Assembly: GCA_002710745.1 (NCBI GenBank)
Contig: PALW01000040.1
Span: 1-6,247, forward strand
Origin: Porticoccaceae bacterium
GTDB lineage: Bacteria > Pseudomonadota > Gammaproteobacteria > Pseudomonadales > Porticoccaceae
Reading direction: 5' to 3'
Length of the DNA: 6,247 nt
Shown one piece after another: positions 1-5,995 of the stretch. The position numbers and the translations under genes are program-made. Position 1 is the stretch's first letter; each line of letters starts with the position of its first letter. Under the pieces are notes generated by a model. It was not told the DNA's origin. It did not search any database and saw only the letters and a program-made list of their open reading frames with translations.

Positions 1-28
1 TAATACTGCTTGTTTCGTTAAAACAGAG

Positions 29-33
29 AAGGA
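29..33 (+). promoter_or_regulatory. Ribosome binding site of rpsP
   Basis: AAGGA sits 7 bases before the ATG at 41, a strong Shine-Dalgarno match at good spacing. It fixes the rpsP start and is the clearest ribosome binding site in the left cluster. The 40 bases before the gene hold no other coding sequence. TAATAC at 1-6 could be a -10 element, but its -35 would lie outside the window, so no promoter is called. Confidence 0.75.
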
Positions 34-40
34 ACAATTA

Positions 41-292
41 ATGTTAACGATTAGATTGTCCAGAGGTGGTTCAAAAAAACGACCTTTCTATCATCTTACA
101 GTTGCTGACTCGCGTCGTGCAAGGAACTCTCGCTACATAGAGAGGGTGGGATTTTTTAATCCTATCGCGAGAGGTGCAGAAGAGAGGTTAAGGGTAGATA
201 TTGAGCGTATCGAACATTGGCAAGGGCAAGGCGCGCAACTGAGCGAAAGAGTATCGTCTCTCGTTAAAGAGGCTACTAAAAAAGTAGCGTAG
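41..292 (+). CDS. rpsP: 30S ribosomal protein S16
   Basis: S16 is a small-subunit protein that binds 16S rRNA and is needed for 30S assembly. The product has 83 residues, against about 82 in E. coli. The N-terminal block is highly conserved: TIRLSRGGSKKRPFY at residues 3-17, then VADSR and the ERVGFFNPIA stretch near residues 34-43. The C-terminal half keeps the family pattern of an HW-GQGA motif followed by a basic helix. The ATG at 41 is preceded by a good ribosome binding site, and the start matches E. coli S16 residue for residue. It is the first gene of a four-gene cluster with rimM, trmD and rplS, an order conserved in many bacteria. The rimM start lies 21 bases beyond its stop, so co-transcription is likely. 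Confidence 0.98.
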   Translation: MLTIRLSRGGSKKRPFYHLTVADSRRARNSRYIERVGFFNPIARGAEERLRVDIERIEHWQGQGAQLSERVSSLVKEATKKVA

Positions 293-313
293 AGAAATAT
301 CACGTCAGCCCGT

Positions 314-850
314 ATGACTGAGTCCCCCGAAAAGCAAATAAGCATTGGACAGTTCGGAAAAGTCCATGGTGTTCAAGGCTGGATCACCGTGACTTCATTT
401 ACTGAAAAACCAGCAGACCTATTTAGTTTTGACTCACTTTCGATTAAAGGTTCAAAAGAGAACGAGCCTTTTTGCTTTCAAACTTATTCAAAGCACAGCG
501 ACCGTTTTATCGCCAAAATAGAAGGGATAGATGATCGTGACTCGGCTATCTATTTTGTAAATAAACAAATCCAAATACATGAAAAATGCATGCTTGAGTT
601 AAGTGAAGATGAATTTTATTGGCACCAACTCAAAGGTCTTAAAGTAAAAACTTTCTATAACGGCTGTGAGCAAATGTTGGGTATTGTCGAATCGATTATA
701 GAGACCGGATCTAATGATGTCATGGTTGTGAAAGGAAATAGGGAGAGTATTGATACCAGAAAGCGTGTTATATCTTGTGCTAACGAATTTTTAGTTGGTG
801 TTAATATAAAGGAAGGATTTATAGAGGTCGATTGGGATCCAGAATTTTGA
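314..850 (+). CDS. rimM: Ribosome maturation factor RimM
   Basis: RimM helps the 30S head mature, binding S19 and aiding processing of 16S rRNA. The protein has 178 residues, close to the E. coli length. An N-terminal RimM beta-barrel covers about residues 8-90 (IGQFGKVHGVQGW near 11-23, then the DDRD segment near 73-76). A C-terminal PRC-barrel-like domain covers about 98-176. At residues 101-103 the sequence reads FYW where E. coli has YYW, the site known to matter for S19 binding. ETGSNDV at 130-136 and the terminal EVDWDPEF are family hallmarks. The segment after residue 148 (KRVISCANEFLVG) departs from the usual R-L-[IV]-P motif. No good ribosome binding site precedes the ATG, since the nearest purine run is about 17 bases away. 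Translation may therefore depend on coupling with rpsP, which is inference. Confidence 0.97.
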   Translation: MTESPEKQISIGQFGKVHGVQGWITVTSFTEKPADLFSFDSLSIKGSKENEPFCFQTYSKHSDRFIAKIEGIDDRDSAIYFVNKQIQIHEKCMLELSEDEFYWHQLKGLKVKTFYNGCEQMLGIVESIIETGSNDVMVVKGNRESIDTRKRVISCANEFLVGVNIKEGFIEVDWDPEF

Positions 851-857
851 TTTCAGA

Positions 858-863
858 TATAAT
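858..863 (+). promoter_or_regulatory. Perfect -10 hexamer before trmD (weak promoter candidate)
   Basis: TATAAT occurs in the 28-base gap between rimM and trmD. No -35 stands at normal spacing; TTGGGA at 832-837 would need a 20-base spacer. A start about 7 bases downstream would leave an almost leaderless trmD message. Such a hexamer can arise by chance in AT-rich DNA, so this is a weak candidate. Confidence 0.2.
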
Positions 864-878
864 GATTACTAGACTAGC

Positions 879-1592
879 ATGAAAATTGGTATTGTTACTC
901 TTTTCCCGGAAATGTTTGAGGCTTTGACGAGTTTTGGTGTAACTTCTCGTGCGTTTAAGCAGAACATTATTGAATTAAAGTTCTTTAATCCTAGAGACTA
1001 CACAGACAAAAAACATAAATCAGTTGATGATCGCCCCTTTGGTGGGGGGCCAGGTATGATTATGTCACCTGAGCCATTAAAAAATGCGATATGTAAGGCT
1101 AGAGATTGGATTGATGACAGCTTAAAAGTCGTGTATTTGTCACCTCAAGGAGCTTTGGTTACTCAATCGAAGATTAAATCCATGGCTGACGACAAAAACT
1201 TTATTTTTATTGCAGGAAGATATGAAGGAATCGATGAACGAATTATCCAAACACAAGTTGATGAAGAACTTTCTATAGGAGATTATATAGTCAGTGGCGG
1301 TGAATTACCGGCTATGGTAATTCTTGATTCATTAGTTAGATATAAACCTGGAGTTCTAGGAAATCCGCAGTCTAAGAACCAAGATTCATTTTCTGATGAT
1401 ATCTTTGATTTTCCAAATTACACTCGACCAGAGATTTTTGACGGTATAAAGGTGCCTGAGGTACTTTTGTCGGGGAATCATAGTCAAATAAAAACTTGGC
1501 GTGATCAACAGGCAATACAGAAAACAAAAGAAAAACGACCTGATTTACTAAGTAAAGAGGGGAGTAAGAAGAAAATTACGCCAGGATTTTAA
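879..1592 (+). CDS. trmD: tRNA (guanine-37-N1)-methyltransferase TrmD
   Basis: TrmD uses S-adenosylmethionine to methylate G37 next to the anticodon of tRNAs reading CUN, CCN and CGG-type codons, which prevents +1 frameshifting. The product has 237 residues, slightly shorter than E. coli TrmD (255). It is a SPOUT enzyme with a knotted cofactor fold. FGGGPGM is at 54-60, SPQG at 88-91, GRYEGIDER at 113-121 and GDYIVSGGELPA at 134-145. Arg154 and Asp169, the residues proposed to act in catalysis in E. coli and Haemophilus, fall at exactly the same numbers here. NYTRP (180-184) and VLLSGNH (195-201) lead into the C-terminal tRNA-binding domain, which ends in a short lysine-rich tail. The MKIGIVTLFPEMF start is canonical. 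The ribosome binding site is weak. It lies 28 bases after rimM. Confidence 0.98.
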   Translation: MKIGIVTLFPEMFEALTSFGVTSRAFKQNIIELKFFNPRDYTDKKHKSVDDRPFGGGPGMIMSPEPLKNAICKARDWIDDSLKVVYLSPQGALVTQSKIKSMADDKNFIFIAGRYEGIDERIIQTQVDEELSIGDYIVSGGELPAMVILDSLVRYKPGVLGNPQSKNQDSFSDDIFDFPNYTRPEIFDGIKVPEVLLSGNHSQIKTWRDQQAIQKTKEKRPDLLSKEGSKKKITPGF

Positions 1593-1610
1593 TAAAGTTT
1601 GCTACAAGTA

Positions 1611-1638
1611 TTTAAATTTGGAGATTAGTTGATACAAT
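1611..1638 (+). promoter_or_regulatory. Candidate extended -10 promoter for rplS
   Basis: In the 84-base gap between trmD and rplS, TACAAT (1633-1638, five of six matches to TATAAT) is preceded by TG one base upstream (1630-1631), which gives an extended -10. TTTAAA at 1611-1616 (four of six) lies 16 bases upstream as a possible -35. Transcription would start near 1645, giving a leader of about 30 bases. The bases just after the -10 (AGCGTCCC) are GC-rich for this region. The gap is the longest inside the cluster, which fits an internal promoter raising L19 output above the TrmD level. No experimental support exists here. Confidence 0.4.
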
Positions 1639-1663
1639 AGCGTCCCTTAGAACAGCGGTTAGT

Positions 1664-1667
1664 GGAA
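1664..1667 (+). promoter_or_regulatory. Ribosome binding site deciding the rplS start
   Basis: GGAA lies 9 bases before the ATG at 1677. An in-frame GTG at 1662 would place the start on top of this purine run and has no ribosome binding site of its own. This, together with alignment to E. coli L19, favours the ATG. Confidence 0.5.
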
Positions 1668-1676
1668 AATAAGATA

Positions 1677-2033
1677 ATGACAAATAAAAAATCGATAATA
1701 GCGGAACTCGAAAAAGAGCAAATGACAAAGGAAGTTCCTGACTTTGGTCCCGGTGACACTGTTGTTGTTCAAGTTAAAGTAAAGGAAGGCTCTAGGGAAA
1801 GACTTCAAGCGTTTGAGGGTGTTGTTCTTGCTAAGAGAAATAGACAGCTCAATTCAGCATTTACAGTGAGGAAAATATCGAACGGTATTGGAGTAGAGCG
1901 AACATTTCAAACATATAGTCCGCTTTTGGATAGCATAGAAGTAAAGCGTAGAGGTGCTGTAAGGCGAGCGAAACTCTATTATTTGCGCGAGAGATCAGGC
2001 AAATCAGCTCGGATCAAAGAAAAACTCAATTAA
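1677..2033 (+). CDS. rplS: 50S ribosomal protein L19
   Basis: L19 lies at the interface of the 30S and 50S subunits and contributes to an intersubunit bridge. Starting at the ATG at 1677 the product has 118 residues, against 115 in E. coli. The first residues (MTNKKSIIAELEKEQM) then align with E. coli L19. The alternative GTG at 1662 would add five residues with no counterpart. Conserved blocks run through nearly the whole protein: F-GPGDTV near 24-30, RLQAFEGVV near 46-54, SAFTVRKISNG near 64-74, GVERTFQTYSP near 76-86, then VKRRGAVRRAKLYYLRERSGK near 92-112 and a terminal KEKLN. It is the last gene of the rpsP cluster and may also be transcribed from its own promoter. A gene-free stretch with strong inverted repeats follows. 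Confidence 0.97.
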   Translation: MTNKKSIIAELEKEQMTKEVPDFGPGDTVVVQVKVKEGSRERLQAFEGVVLAKRNRQLNSAFTVRKISNGIGVERTFQTYSPLLDSIEVKRRGAVRRAKLYYLRERSGKSARIKEKLN

Positions 2034-2049
2034 AAAGCTAGCATTGCAG

Positions 2050-2195
2050 TATCTGAGCAAGACTCTTGAAAGCTCAGGCCATTTCTTTCAGATCGATTTA
2101 CGAGTGCGAGGTATCATCGCACCGCTGTCCCATCGTTATCGTAAAATAGGTTTAATATTAGCGGTACTGGATAAATCCAACCTTCTCTTATTTAT
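2050..2195 (+). ncRNA. Candidate structured RNA (rplS 3' UTR or small RNA)
   Basis: Several perfect complementary segments fit into a compact fold. Hairpin 1 pairs CTGAGC (2053-2058) with GCTCAG (2072-2077), with a further AAG/CTT pairing inside it. Stem 2 pairs TTTACGA (2097-2103) with TCGTAAA (2139-2145). Directly adjoining it, stem 3 pairs GTGCGA (2104-2109) with TCGCAC (2117-2122) around a 7-base loop, so stems 2 and 3 could stack. ACCGCT (2121-2126) also matches AGCGGT (2160-2165). The element ends in a terminator-like hairpin. Between 2101 and 2135, 22 of 35 bases are G or C, well above the surroundings. It could be the rplS 3' UTR, a 3'-UTR-derived small RNA or an rnr leader. No known RNA family is recognised, and strand and ends are inferred. 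Confidence 0.3.
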
Positions 2196-2205
2196 TTGTC
2201 TTTTT
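2163..2205 (+). terminator. Candidate intrinsic terminator of the rpsP-rplS cluster
   Basis: GGT (2163-2165) and TGGA (2168-2171) pair with TCCA (2176-2179) and ACC (2180-2182) around a TAAA loop, with AC as a two-base bulge. The following 20 or so bases are T-rich (TTCTCTTATTTATTTG and on to TTTTT at 2201-2205). Stem plus T-rich tail fits a rho-independent terminator for transcripts leaving rplS. The stem is short and bulged and the tail is interrupted, so termination may be partial and some transcripts could continue into rnr. Confidence 0.4.
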
Positions 2206-2326
2206 GCCTTCTTGCTAAAATTTCATCCTATTACGAAAAATGCATATATCGATTTTGCTTCAAGTCAGCCAAGGTTTTAGAGGACATTAAAATTAACAAC
2301 AGAAAATTAAAAGAATAAAAACAAAA

Positions 2327-2330
2327 AAGG
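2327..2330 (+). promoter_or_regulatory. Ribosome binding site of rnr
   Basis: AAGG at the end of an A-run stands 10 bases before the TTG at 2341. It supports that start because no ATG or GTG exists between the in-frame stop at 2308-2310 and the TTG. Bases 2327-2335 are exactly complementary to 2202-2210, so this site might be masked in a longer transcript. Confidence 0.5.
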
Positions 2331-2340
2331 CAAAATAGTA

Positions 2341-4431
2341 TTGAAACAAGATGAATTAATTTCAGGAATAGTAATCGGTAATCCAGAGGGCTTTGGATTC
2401 GTTGGACGCTTGGACGGTGATGCCGACGATATTTATCTATCACCTATTCAAATGAGACAGGTTTTTGATGGCGATGAAGTGCTCATTAAAGCGAAAAAAC
2501 GCGCGAAAACGGCTAAACTAGAAGGAAAAATTGTAAGCGTAGTTCGAAGAAAATCTTTGGAGCTAATTGGTAAATTATCCAAAGAAAATTCATCTTTTTT
2601 CGTTATCCCTGAAAATCCTAGAATAAGTCAAGACATCATAGTTGAAAAGTCAGATATTGGTAACGCTTTAGAAGGACAGATAGTCTGTGTTCGAATCACC
2701 AAGGTACCTACCATTAAGAATTTAGCTTCCGGTCATATTACAGAAGTTCTAGGAGATTTTCATAGTCCTGGTATAGAAACCAAAATTGCTATACGAGACT
2801 ACTCTATTCCTTTTAAGTGGGACGATAAGGCAGTAGCGGAAGTTAACAGAATTTCAACAAAAGTATCCATTGACGAGAAAAGAGTTGATTTACGGGACAA
2901 ATATTTCGTAACAATCGATGGAGAAGATGCAAAAGATTTCGATGATGCAGTCTACTGTGAACCTGTTGATAACGGTTTCTATAGATTATATGTTGCGATT
3001 GCCGATGTATCTGAATACATTAAAGCTGATTCGTATCTGGACAAAGAAGCGCTTAAAAGAGGGAACTCAGTATACTTTCCAAATAGCGTTATACCGATGT
3101 TACCTGAAAAACTTTCTAATGGATTATGTTCACTAAATCCGAACGAAGATAAATTAACAGTTGTTTGTGAAATGTTAATAAATTCCAGTGGTGATATTGA
3201 AAGTTATCAGTTTTATGAGGCTGTTATTATTTCGCAATCCAGGAAAACGTACACGCAAGTTGCGAGATTTATAAGAAATATTGACATAGATAAATCAATG
3301 CGCGCCGAGCAGAGTACATTTGAACCAGGCGCGGCGAGATTAGTTAAAAATCTATATGAAGTGTTCAAGCTTTTGGAATTGATCAGAGACAACAGAGGAG
3401 CGATTTCATTTGAAACTCAGGATACAAAAATACTTTTCACAAAAGAAAAAAAGATATCTAAAATAATTCCAGCAGAGCGAAATGTGGCACACAAAATTAT
3501 TGAGGAGTGCATGCTCTGTGCTAATTTGTGTGCTGCAGACTACCTAGAACGCGCAGAAATGCCACTACTGTATCGAGTTCATAAAAAACCAACGTTTGAT
3601 AAGATGACAAATCTCAGCAAGTTTCTTTCAGGTTTTAATATTGATATTAAATTAGATGGGGACGTTAAACCCTCAGATTATCAAGAAATCTTAAAATTAG
3701 TAAAAGGTAGAGATGAAGAGAGAATAATTCAGTCAGTTCTTTTGAGGTCTATGGCTCAAGCCAATTATAATCCCAAGAATGATGGCCATTTTGGACTTGC
3801 TTATGAATCTTATACTCATTTTACCTCACCCATTAGAAGATATTCGGACTTGATAATTCATAGAGGAATCAAGGCGCTTATTAGGCAAAAAAACAAGAAG
3901 TACGAACAATATCCTTATGAATATGAGCAGCTTGACATGATCGGTCAACAGGTAAGTATGACTGAGCGGCGAGCTGAGGATGCGACGAGAAGCGCTGAAT
4001 CTTGGCTGAAGTGCGAATATTTGAGTCATAGAGTTGGCGAGGAATTTGACGGCGTTATCAGCTCCGTAACTGGTTTTGGCCTTTTTGTTTTACTAGAAGA
4101 TGTTTTTATCGAGGGTTTAATTCATATTTCGAGTATCGATGGAGACTATTATATTTTCGACGAAATTCGTCATTGTTTAGTGGGAGAGTCTAAGAAAAGA
4201 CAGTTTTTTATAGGGGACAAAGTAAGCGTTGTTCTCAGAGAGGTTTGCGTCAGACAGCGGAAAATCAATCTGATTCTAAAAGATATAAACTCAGGGAAGG
4301 AGAGTATTTCAGATGCAAACTATATCTACTCGTCAAAGCGTCCGTCCGCAAGTGCAGTGAAGATGGCAAAGGAATACAAGGGAAAATTCACTAATAAAAA
4401 TAAAAGGTATCGAAACAAAAAGAAAAGATAG
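2341..4431 (+). CDS. rnr: Ribonuclease R, 3'-5' exoribonuclease (short N-terminus)
   Basis: RNase R degrades RNA processively from the 3' end, including structured RNA, and acts in mRNA decay and in rRNA and tmRNA quality control. The product has 696 residues against 813 in E. coli. Two cold-shock-like domains cover about residues 5-66 and 73-135. The RNB catalytic domain (about 181-512) has DGEDAKDFDD at 193-202, with the metal-binding aspartates 193, 199, 201 and 202, and FTSPIRRYSDL at 494-504 within the RNase II/R family signature. An S1 domain covers about 567-648 and a lysine/arginine-rich tail ends the protein. Residue 1 aligns near E. coli residue 80, so the N-terminal helix-turn-helix region is absent. 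The start is TTG: an in-frame stop lies at 2308-2310 with no other normal start after it, and the next in-frame ATG is codon 38, inside the first cold-shock domain. Its 3' end faces the DUF484 gene. Confidence 0.95.
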   Translation: MKQDELISGIVIGNPEGFGFVGRLDGDADDIYLSPIQMRQVFDGDEVLIKAKKRAKTAKLEGKIVSVVRRKSLELIGKLSKENSSFFVIPENPRISQDIIVEKSDIGNALEGQIVCVRITKVPTIKNLASGHITEVLGDFHSPGIETKIAIRDYSIPFKWDDKAVAEVNRISTKVSIDEKRVDLRDKYFVTIDGEDAKDFDDAVYCEPVDNGFYRLYVAIADVSEYIKADSYLDKEALKRGNSVYFPNSVIPMLPEKLSNGLCSLNPNEDKLTVVCEMLINSSGDIESYQFYEAVIISQSRKTYTQVARFIRNIDIDKSMRAEQSTFEPGAARLVKNLYEVFKLLELIRDNRGAISFETQDTKILFTKEKKISKIIPAERNVAHKIIEECMLCANLCAADYLERAEMPLLYRVHKKPTFDKMTNLSKFLSGFNIDIKLDGDVKPSDYQEILKLVKGRDEERIIQSVLLRSMAQANYNPKNDGHFGLAYESYTHFTSPIRRYSDLIIHRGIKALIRQKNKKYEQYPYEYEQLDMIGQQVSMTERRAEDATRSAESWLKCEYLSHRVGEEFDGVISSVTGFGLFVLLEDVFIEGLIHISSIDGDYYIFDEIRHCLVGESKKRQFFIGDKVSVVLREVCVRQRKINLILKDINSGKESISDANYIYSSKRPSASAVKMAKEYKGKFTNKNKRYRNKKKR

Positions 4432-4446
4432 TTAAATTGAGTTGTT

Positions 4447-4478
4447 ATCTGGATTAATCTAGATTGACTAATATGTCA
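4447..4478. terminator. Weak hairpins between convergent rnr and DUF484 genes
   Basis: ATCTGGAT (4447-4454) and ATCTAGAT (4457-4464) can pair with one G-T wobble. TGAC (4465-4468) can pair with GTCA (4475-4478). On the + strand a short T-run follows at 4486-4490. The position in the 44-base gap between two converging genes suits a shared terminator. The stems are AT-rich or very short and neither strand has a proper T-tail right behind the stem, so confidence is low. Confidence 0.2.
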
Positions 4479-5165
4479 CAAAACATTTTTATTAAATTTT
4501 ACTAATGACTGAGAAATCAAATTAGACAGATGCGATAAGAAGTACCTCGAATCGCTCTCATGATATAGATTAGGGTCAGTGCTTCCGATTGCTAAGAATC
4601 CTAAATGAACTTCCCTGCCGATCTTGCATATTGCGACCGAATTATCGATCTGATCGGATTGATTAAAAAGTGTGTGAAAATCCTCTGATGAAAATTGGCC
4701 GCCAATCGGTTCGTTAAAGCTCATCAATCTTGGTATCTTTTCCTCAAATTCTATCCTCGACGTTGAAGCTACAATTGGATGATCAACTGATCGACTTTCG
4801 TTAAATAAAATGAGTGAGTAAAACTCAAGTTTAAAATCATTTTTGAAAGAATTGCTGAGTACATCAAGAAAGCTTTTTAGGTCATGTGCGTTTAGCATTT
4901 TTAAACTAAATGTCATCACCGATTCAAAAATATTCTGATTTTGGTCAGCATTTTCGATGAGGTGATTGAGCTTTTCATTTAAGAGTTTATTTTTTTCTTG
5001 AAGTTTTTGTAGATGCCTCTCTACGATTGAAACAGCACCATCTGTTTTATGATGAATTACCATAGTTTCTAAAATATCTGAATTATTATCAAAAAAATCT
5101 GGGTGGTTTCTTAAAAACGACCTAACGTCTTTGATATCAACTGCATCATCTATTTTGTTTCTCAT
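4476..5165 (-). CDS. DUF484 family protein
   Basis: This protein of unknown function has 229 residues and belongs to the DUF484 family, whose E. coli member is YigA, also encoded next to dapF. The recognisable features are VRSFLRNHPDFF near residues 14-25, GAVSIVERHLQKL near 43-55, a likely coiled coil at about 48-75, and a GAF-like domain over about 78-222 containing HLGFLAIGSTDPNLYH near 187-202. No signal peptide or membrane segment is visible, so it is probably cytoplasmic. Its ATG overlaps the dapF stop (ATGA), and AAGGA lies 11 bases upstream inside dapF, so its translation is probably coupled to dapF. In many Gammaproteobacteria xerC follows this gene; here the convergent rnr follows instead. 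The family assignment is firm, but the biochemical role is unknown to me. Confidence 0.9.
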   Translation of the reverse strand: MRNKIDDAVDIKDVRSFLRNHPDFFDNNSDILETMVIHHKTDGAVSIVERHLQKLQEKNKLLNEKLNHLIENADQNQNIFESVMTFSLKMLNAHDLKSFLDVLSNSFKNDFKLEFYSLILFNESRSVDHPIVASTSRIEFEEKIPRLMSFNEPIGGQFSSEDFHTLFNQSDQIDNSVAICKIGREVHLGFLAIGSTDPNLYHESDSRYFLSHLSNLISQSLVKFNKNVL

Positions 5166-5992
5166 ATATTCATGATTCCTTGAAAAACTGTTTTTGCTTC
5201 TCCGATCATCTTAATTCGATCACTTTTATTAGGCCATATAATTTTGAGACGGCCGCCTTTTTGCTGAACTGTCACAGAAGAATTTACTAACCCATCCCGA
5301 ATAGCTGTTGCAGCAGTTGCACACGCTCCAGATCCACAGGATTCTGTTTCCCCTGATCCCCTCTCAAAAACACGTAATTTAATTAAATCTTTGTTAACTA
5401 TCTGAGCAAAATTAACATTCACCTGATTTGGGAAGCTATCATGTTTTTGAAAGTTACGCCCTATTTGTCTTATATTGATTTTACGAATATCTCTTTCAAA
5501 TATTATGGCATGGGGGTTGCCGACGGTAACCGGAACAAATTCAATCATTCTGCTCATAATTTCAAGCTTATATGATTTTTCTTTTTTTTCGGTTTTGAAT
5601 GGTATCTTTTTTGGATCAAACGAAGGCGGTTCCATTTCAACCCCTACCATATTTTTATCAGTCAAATCTATATGTAACATTCCGCCAATTGAGCTAACCA
5701 GAAGCTTCCTCTTTCCTGAGAGGCCTTGATCATAAATAAACTTTGCAATGCATCTTGCACCATTTCCACATTGACTGGCCTCTATACCATCACTGTTGAA
5801 AATTCTGTAGTTGAAGTCAACGTGGCCCTCTTTAGGAGGCTCGATAATGAGCAACTGATCACAGCCAACTCCCCTATGTCTGTCAGCTATTCGTTTAACA
5901 ATGTTTTTAGTAATATTTATGTGTTGATTAATCGTATCAATCACCACGAAATCATTACCAATACCGTTCATTTTAGTGAATTTTAAGTGCAT
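5162..5992 (-). CDS. dapF: Diaminopimelate epimerase
   Basis: DapF interconverts LL- and meso-2,6-diaminopimelate without a cofactor, using two cysteines as acid and base. It is the penultimate step to lysine and supplies meso-diaminopimelate for peptidoglycan. The product has 276 residues, against 274 in E. coli. Cys75 lies in SQCGNGAR (73-80) and Cys219 in ESCGSGACA (217-225); these are the two catalytic residues. Other conserved parts are the N-terminal MNGIGNDFVVID (8-19), DRHRGVGCDQLL (37-48), VGNPHA (157-162) and RVFERGSGET (207-216). The start at 5992 gives the usual M-x(1-2)-F-x-K-M-x-G opening. It begins 3 bases after the lysA stop with little ribosome binding site, and it ends by overlapping the DUF484 start, so it is the middle gene of a tight operon. 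Confidence 0.98.
   Translation of the reverse strand: MHLKFTKMNGIGNDFVVIDTINQHINITKNIVKRIADRHRGVGCDQLLIIEPPKEGHVDFNYRIFNSDGIEASQCGNGARCIAKFIYDQGLSGKRKLLVSSIGGMLHIDLTDKNMVGVEMEPPSFDPKKIPFKTEKKEKSYKLEIMSRMIEFVPVTVGNPHAIIFERDIRKINIRQIGRNFQKHDSFPNQVNVNFAQIVNKDLIKLRVFERGSGETESCGSGACATAATAIRDGLVNSSVTVQQKGGRLKIIWPNKSDRIKMIGEAKTVFQGIMNI
5177..5181 (-). promoter_or_regulatory. Ribosome binding site of the DUF484 gene inside dapF
   Basis: Read on the - strand, AAGGA lies 11 bases before the ATG at 5165, within the last codons of dapF. Spacing is slightly long. Together with the ATGA overlap it supports coupled translation and this choice of start. Confidence 0.5.
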
Positions 5993-5995
5993 TTT

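Larger units (their letters stand above)
2034..2340. other. Gene-free stretch between rplS and rnr
   Basis: I see no convincing gene in these 307 bases. The first part (about 2050-2180) is rich in perfect inverted repeats and locally high in GC. The middle (about 2181-2214) is a pyrimidine tract on the + strand. The last part (about 2281-2340) is A-rich and nearly lacks C and T, and it ends with the rnr ribosome binding site. A 78-codon open frame from a TTG at 2044 to 2280 has no ribosome binding site and no recognisable family. I searched for tRNA features (T-loop consensus, CCA end, acceptor pairing) and found none. The best -10 match upstream of rnr is TAAAAT at 2288-2293, without a -35. 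The rnr promoter therefore cannot be placed. Confidence 0.7.

Noticed and set aside
1662..1676. GTG at 1662 as the rplS start
   Set aside because: It adds five residues absent from other L19 proteins and would consume the purine run that serves the ATG at 1677.
2255..2275. TTCAAGTC resembling a tRNA T-loop, near where some relatives carry a tRNA before rnr
   Set aside because: The flanking bases do not form the five-pair T-stem, and no acceptor stem, anticodon arm or CCA end is found nearby.
2044..2280. 78-codon open frame on the + strand in the rplS-rnr gap, with a hydrophobic middle segment
   Set aside because: It starts at TTG with no ribosome binding site and has no recognisable motif. 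It overlaps the inverted repeats and terminator-like hairpin, and AT-rich gaps of this size can hold such a frame by chance. Conservation in relatives would be needed to revive it.
2231..2443. 70-codon open frame on the - strand across the rnr start
   Set aside because: It overlaps the beginning of rnr in antisense. Its composition (runs of F, L, C) reflects the complement of A-rich sequence, and no family resemblance is seen.
5475..5986. Two open frames of 84 and 86 codons on the + strand opposite dapF
   Set aside because: They lie wholly antisense to a firmly identified gene and show no recognisable motifs; they are shadow frames.
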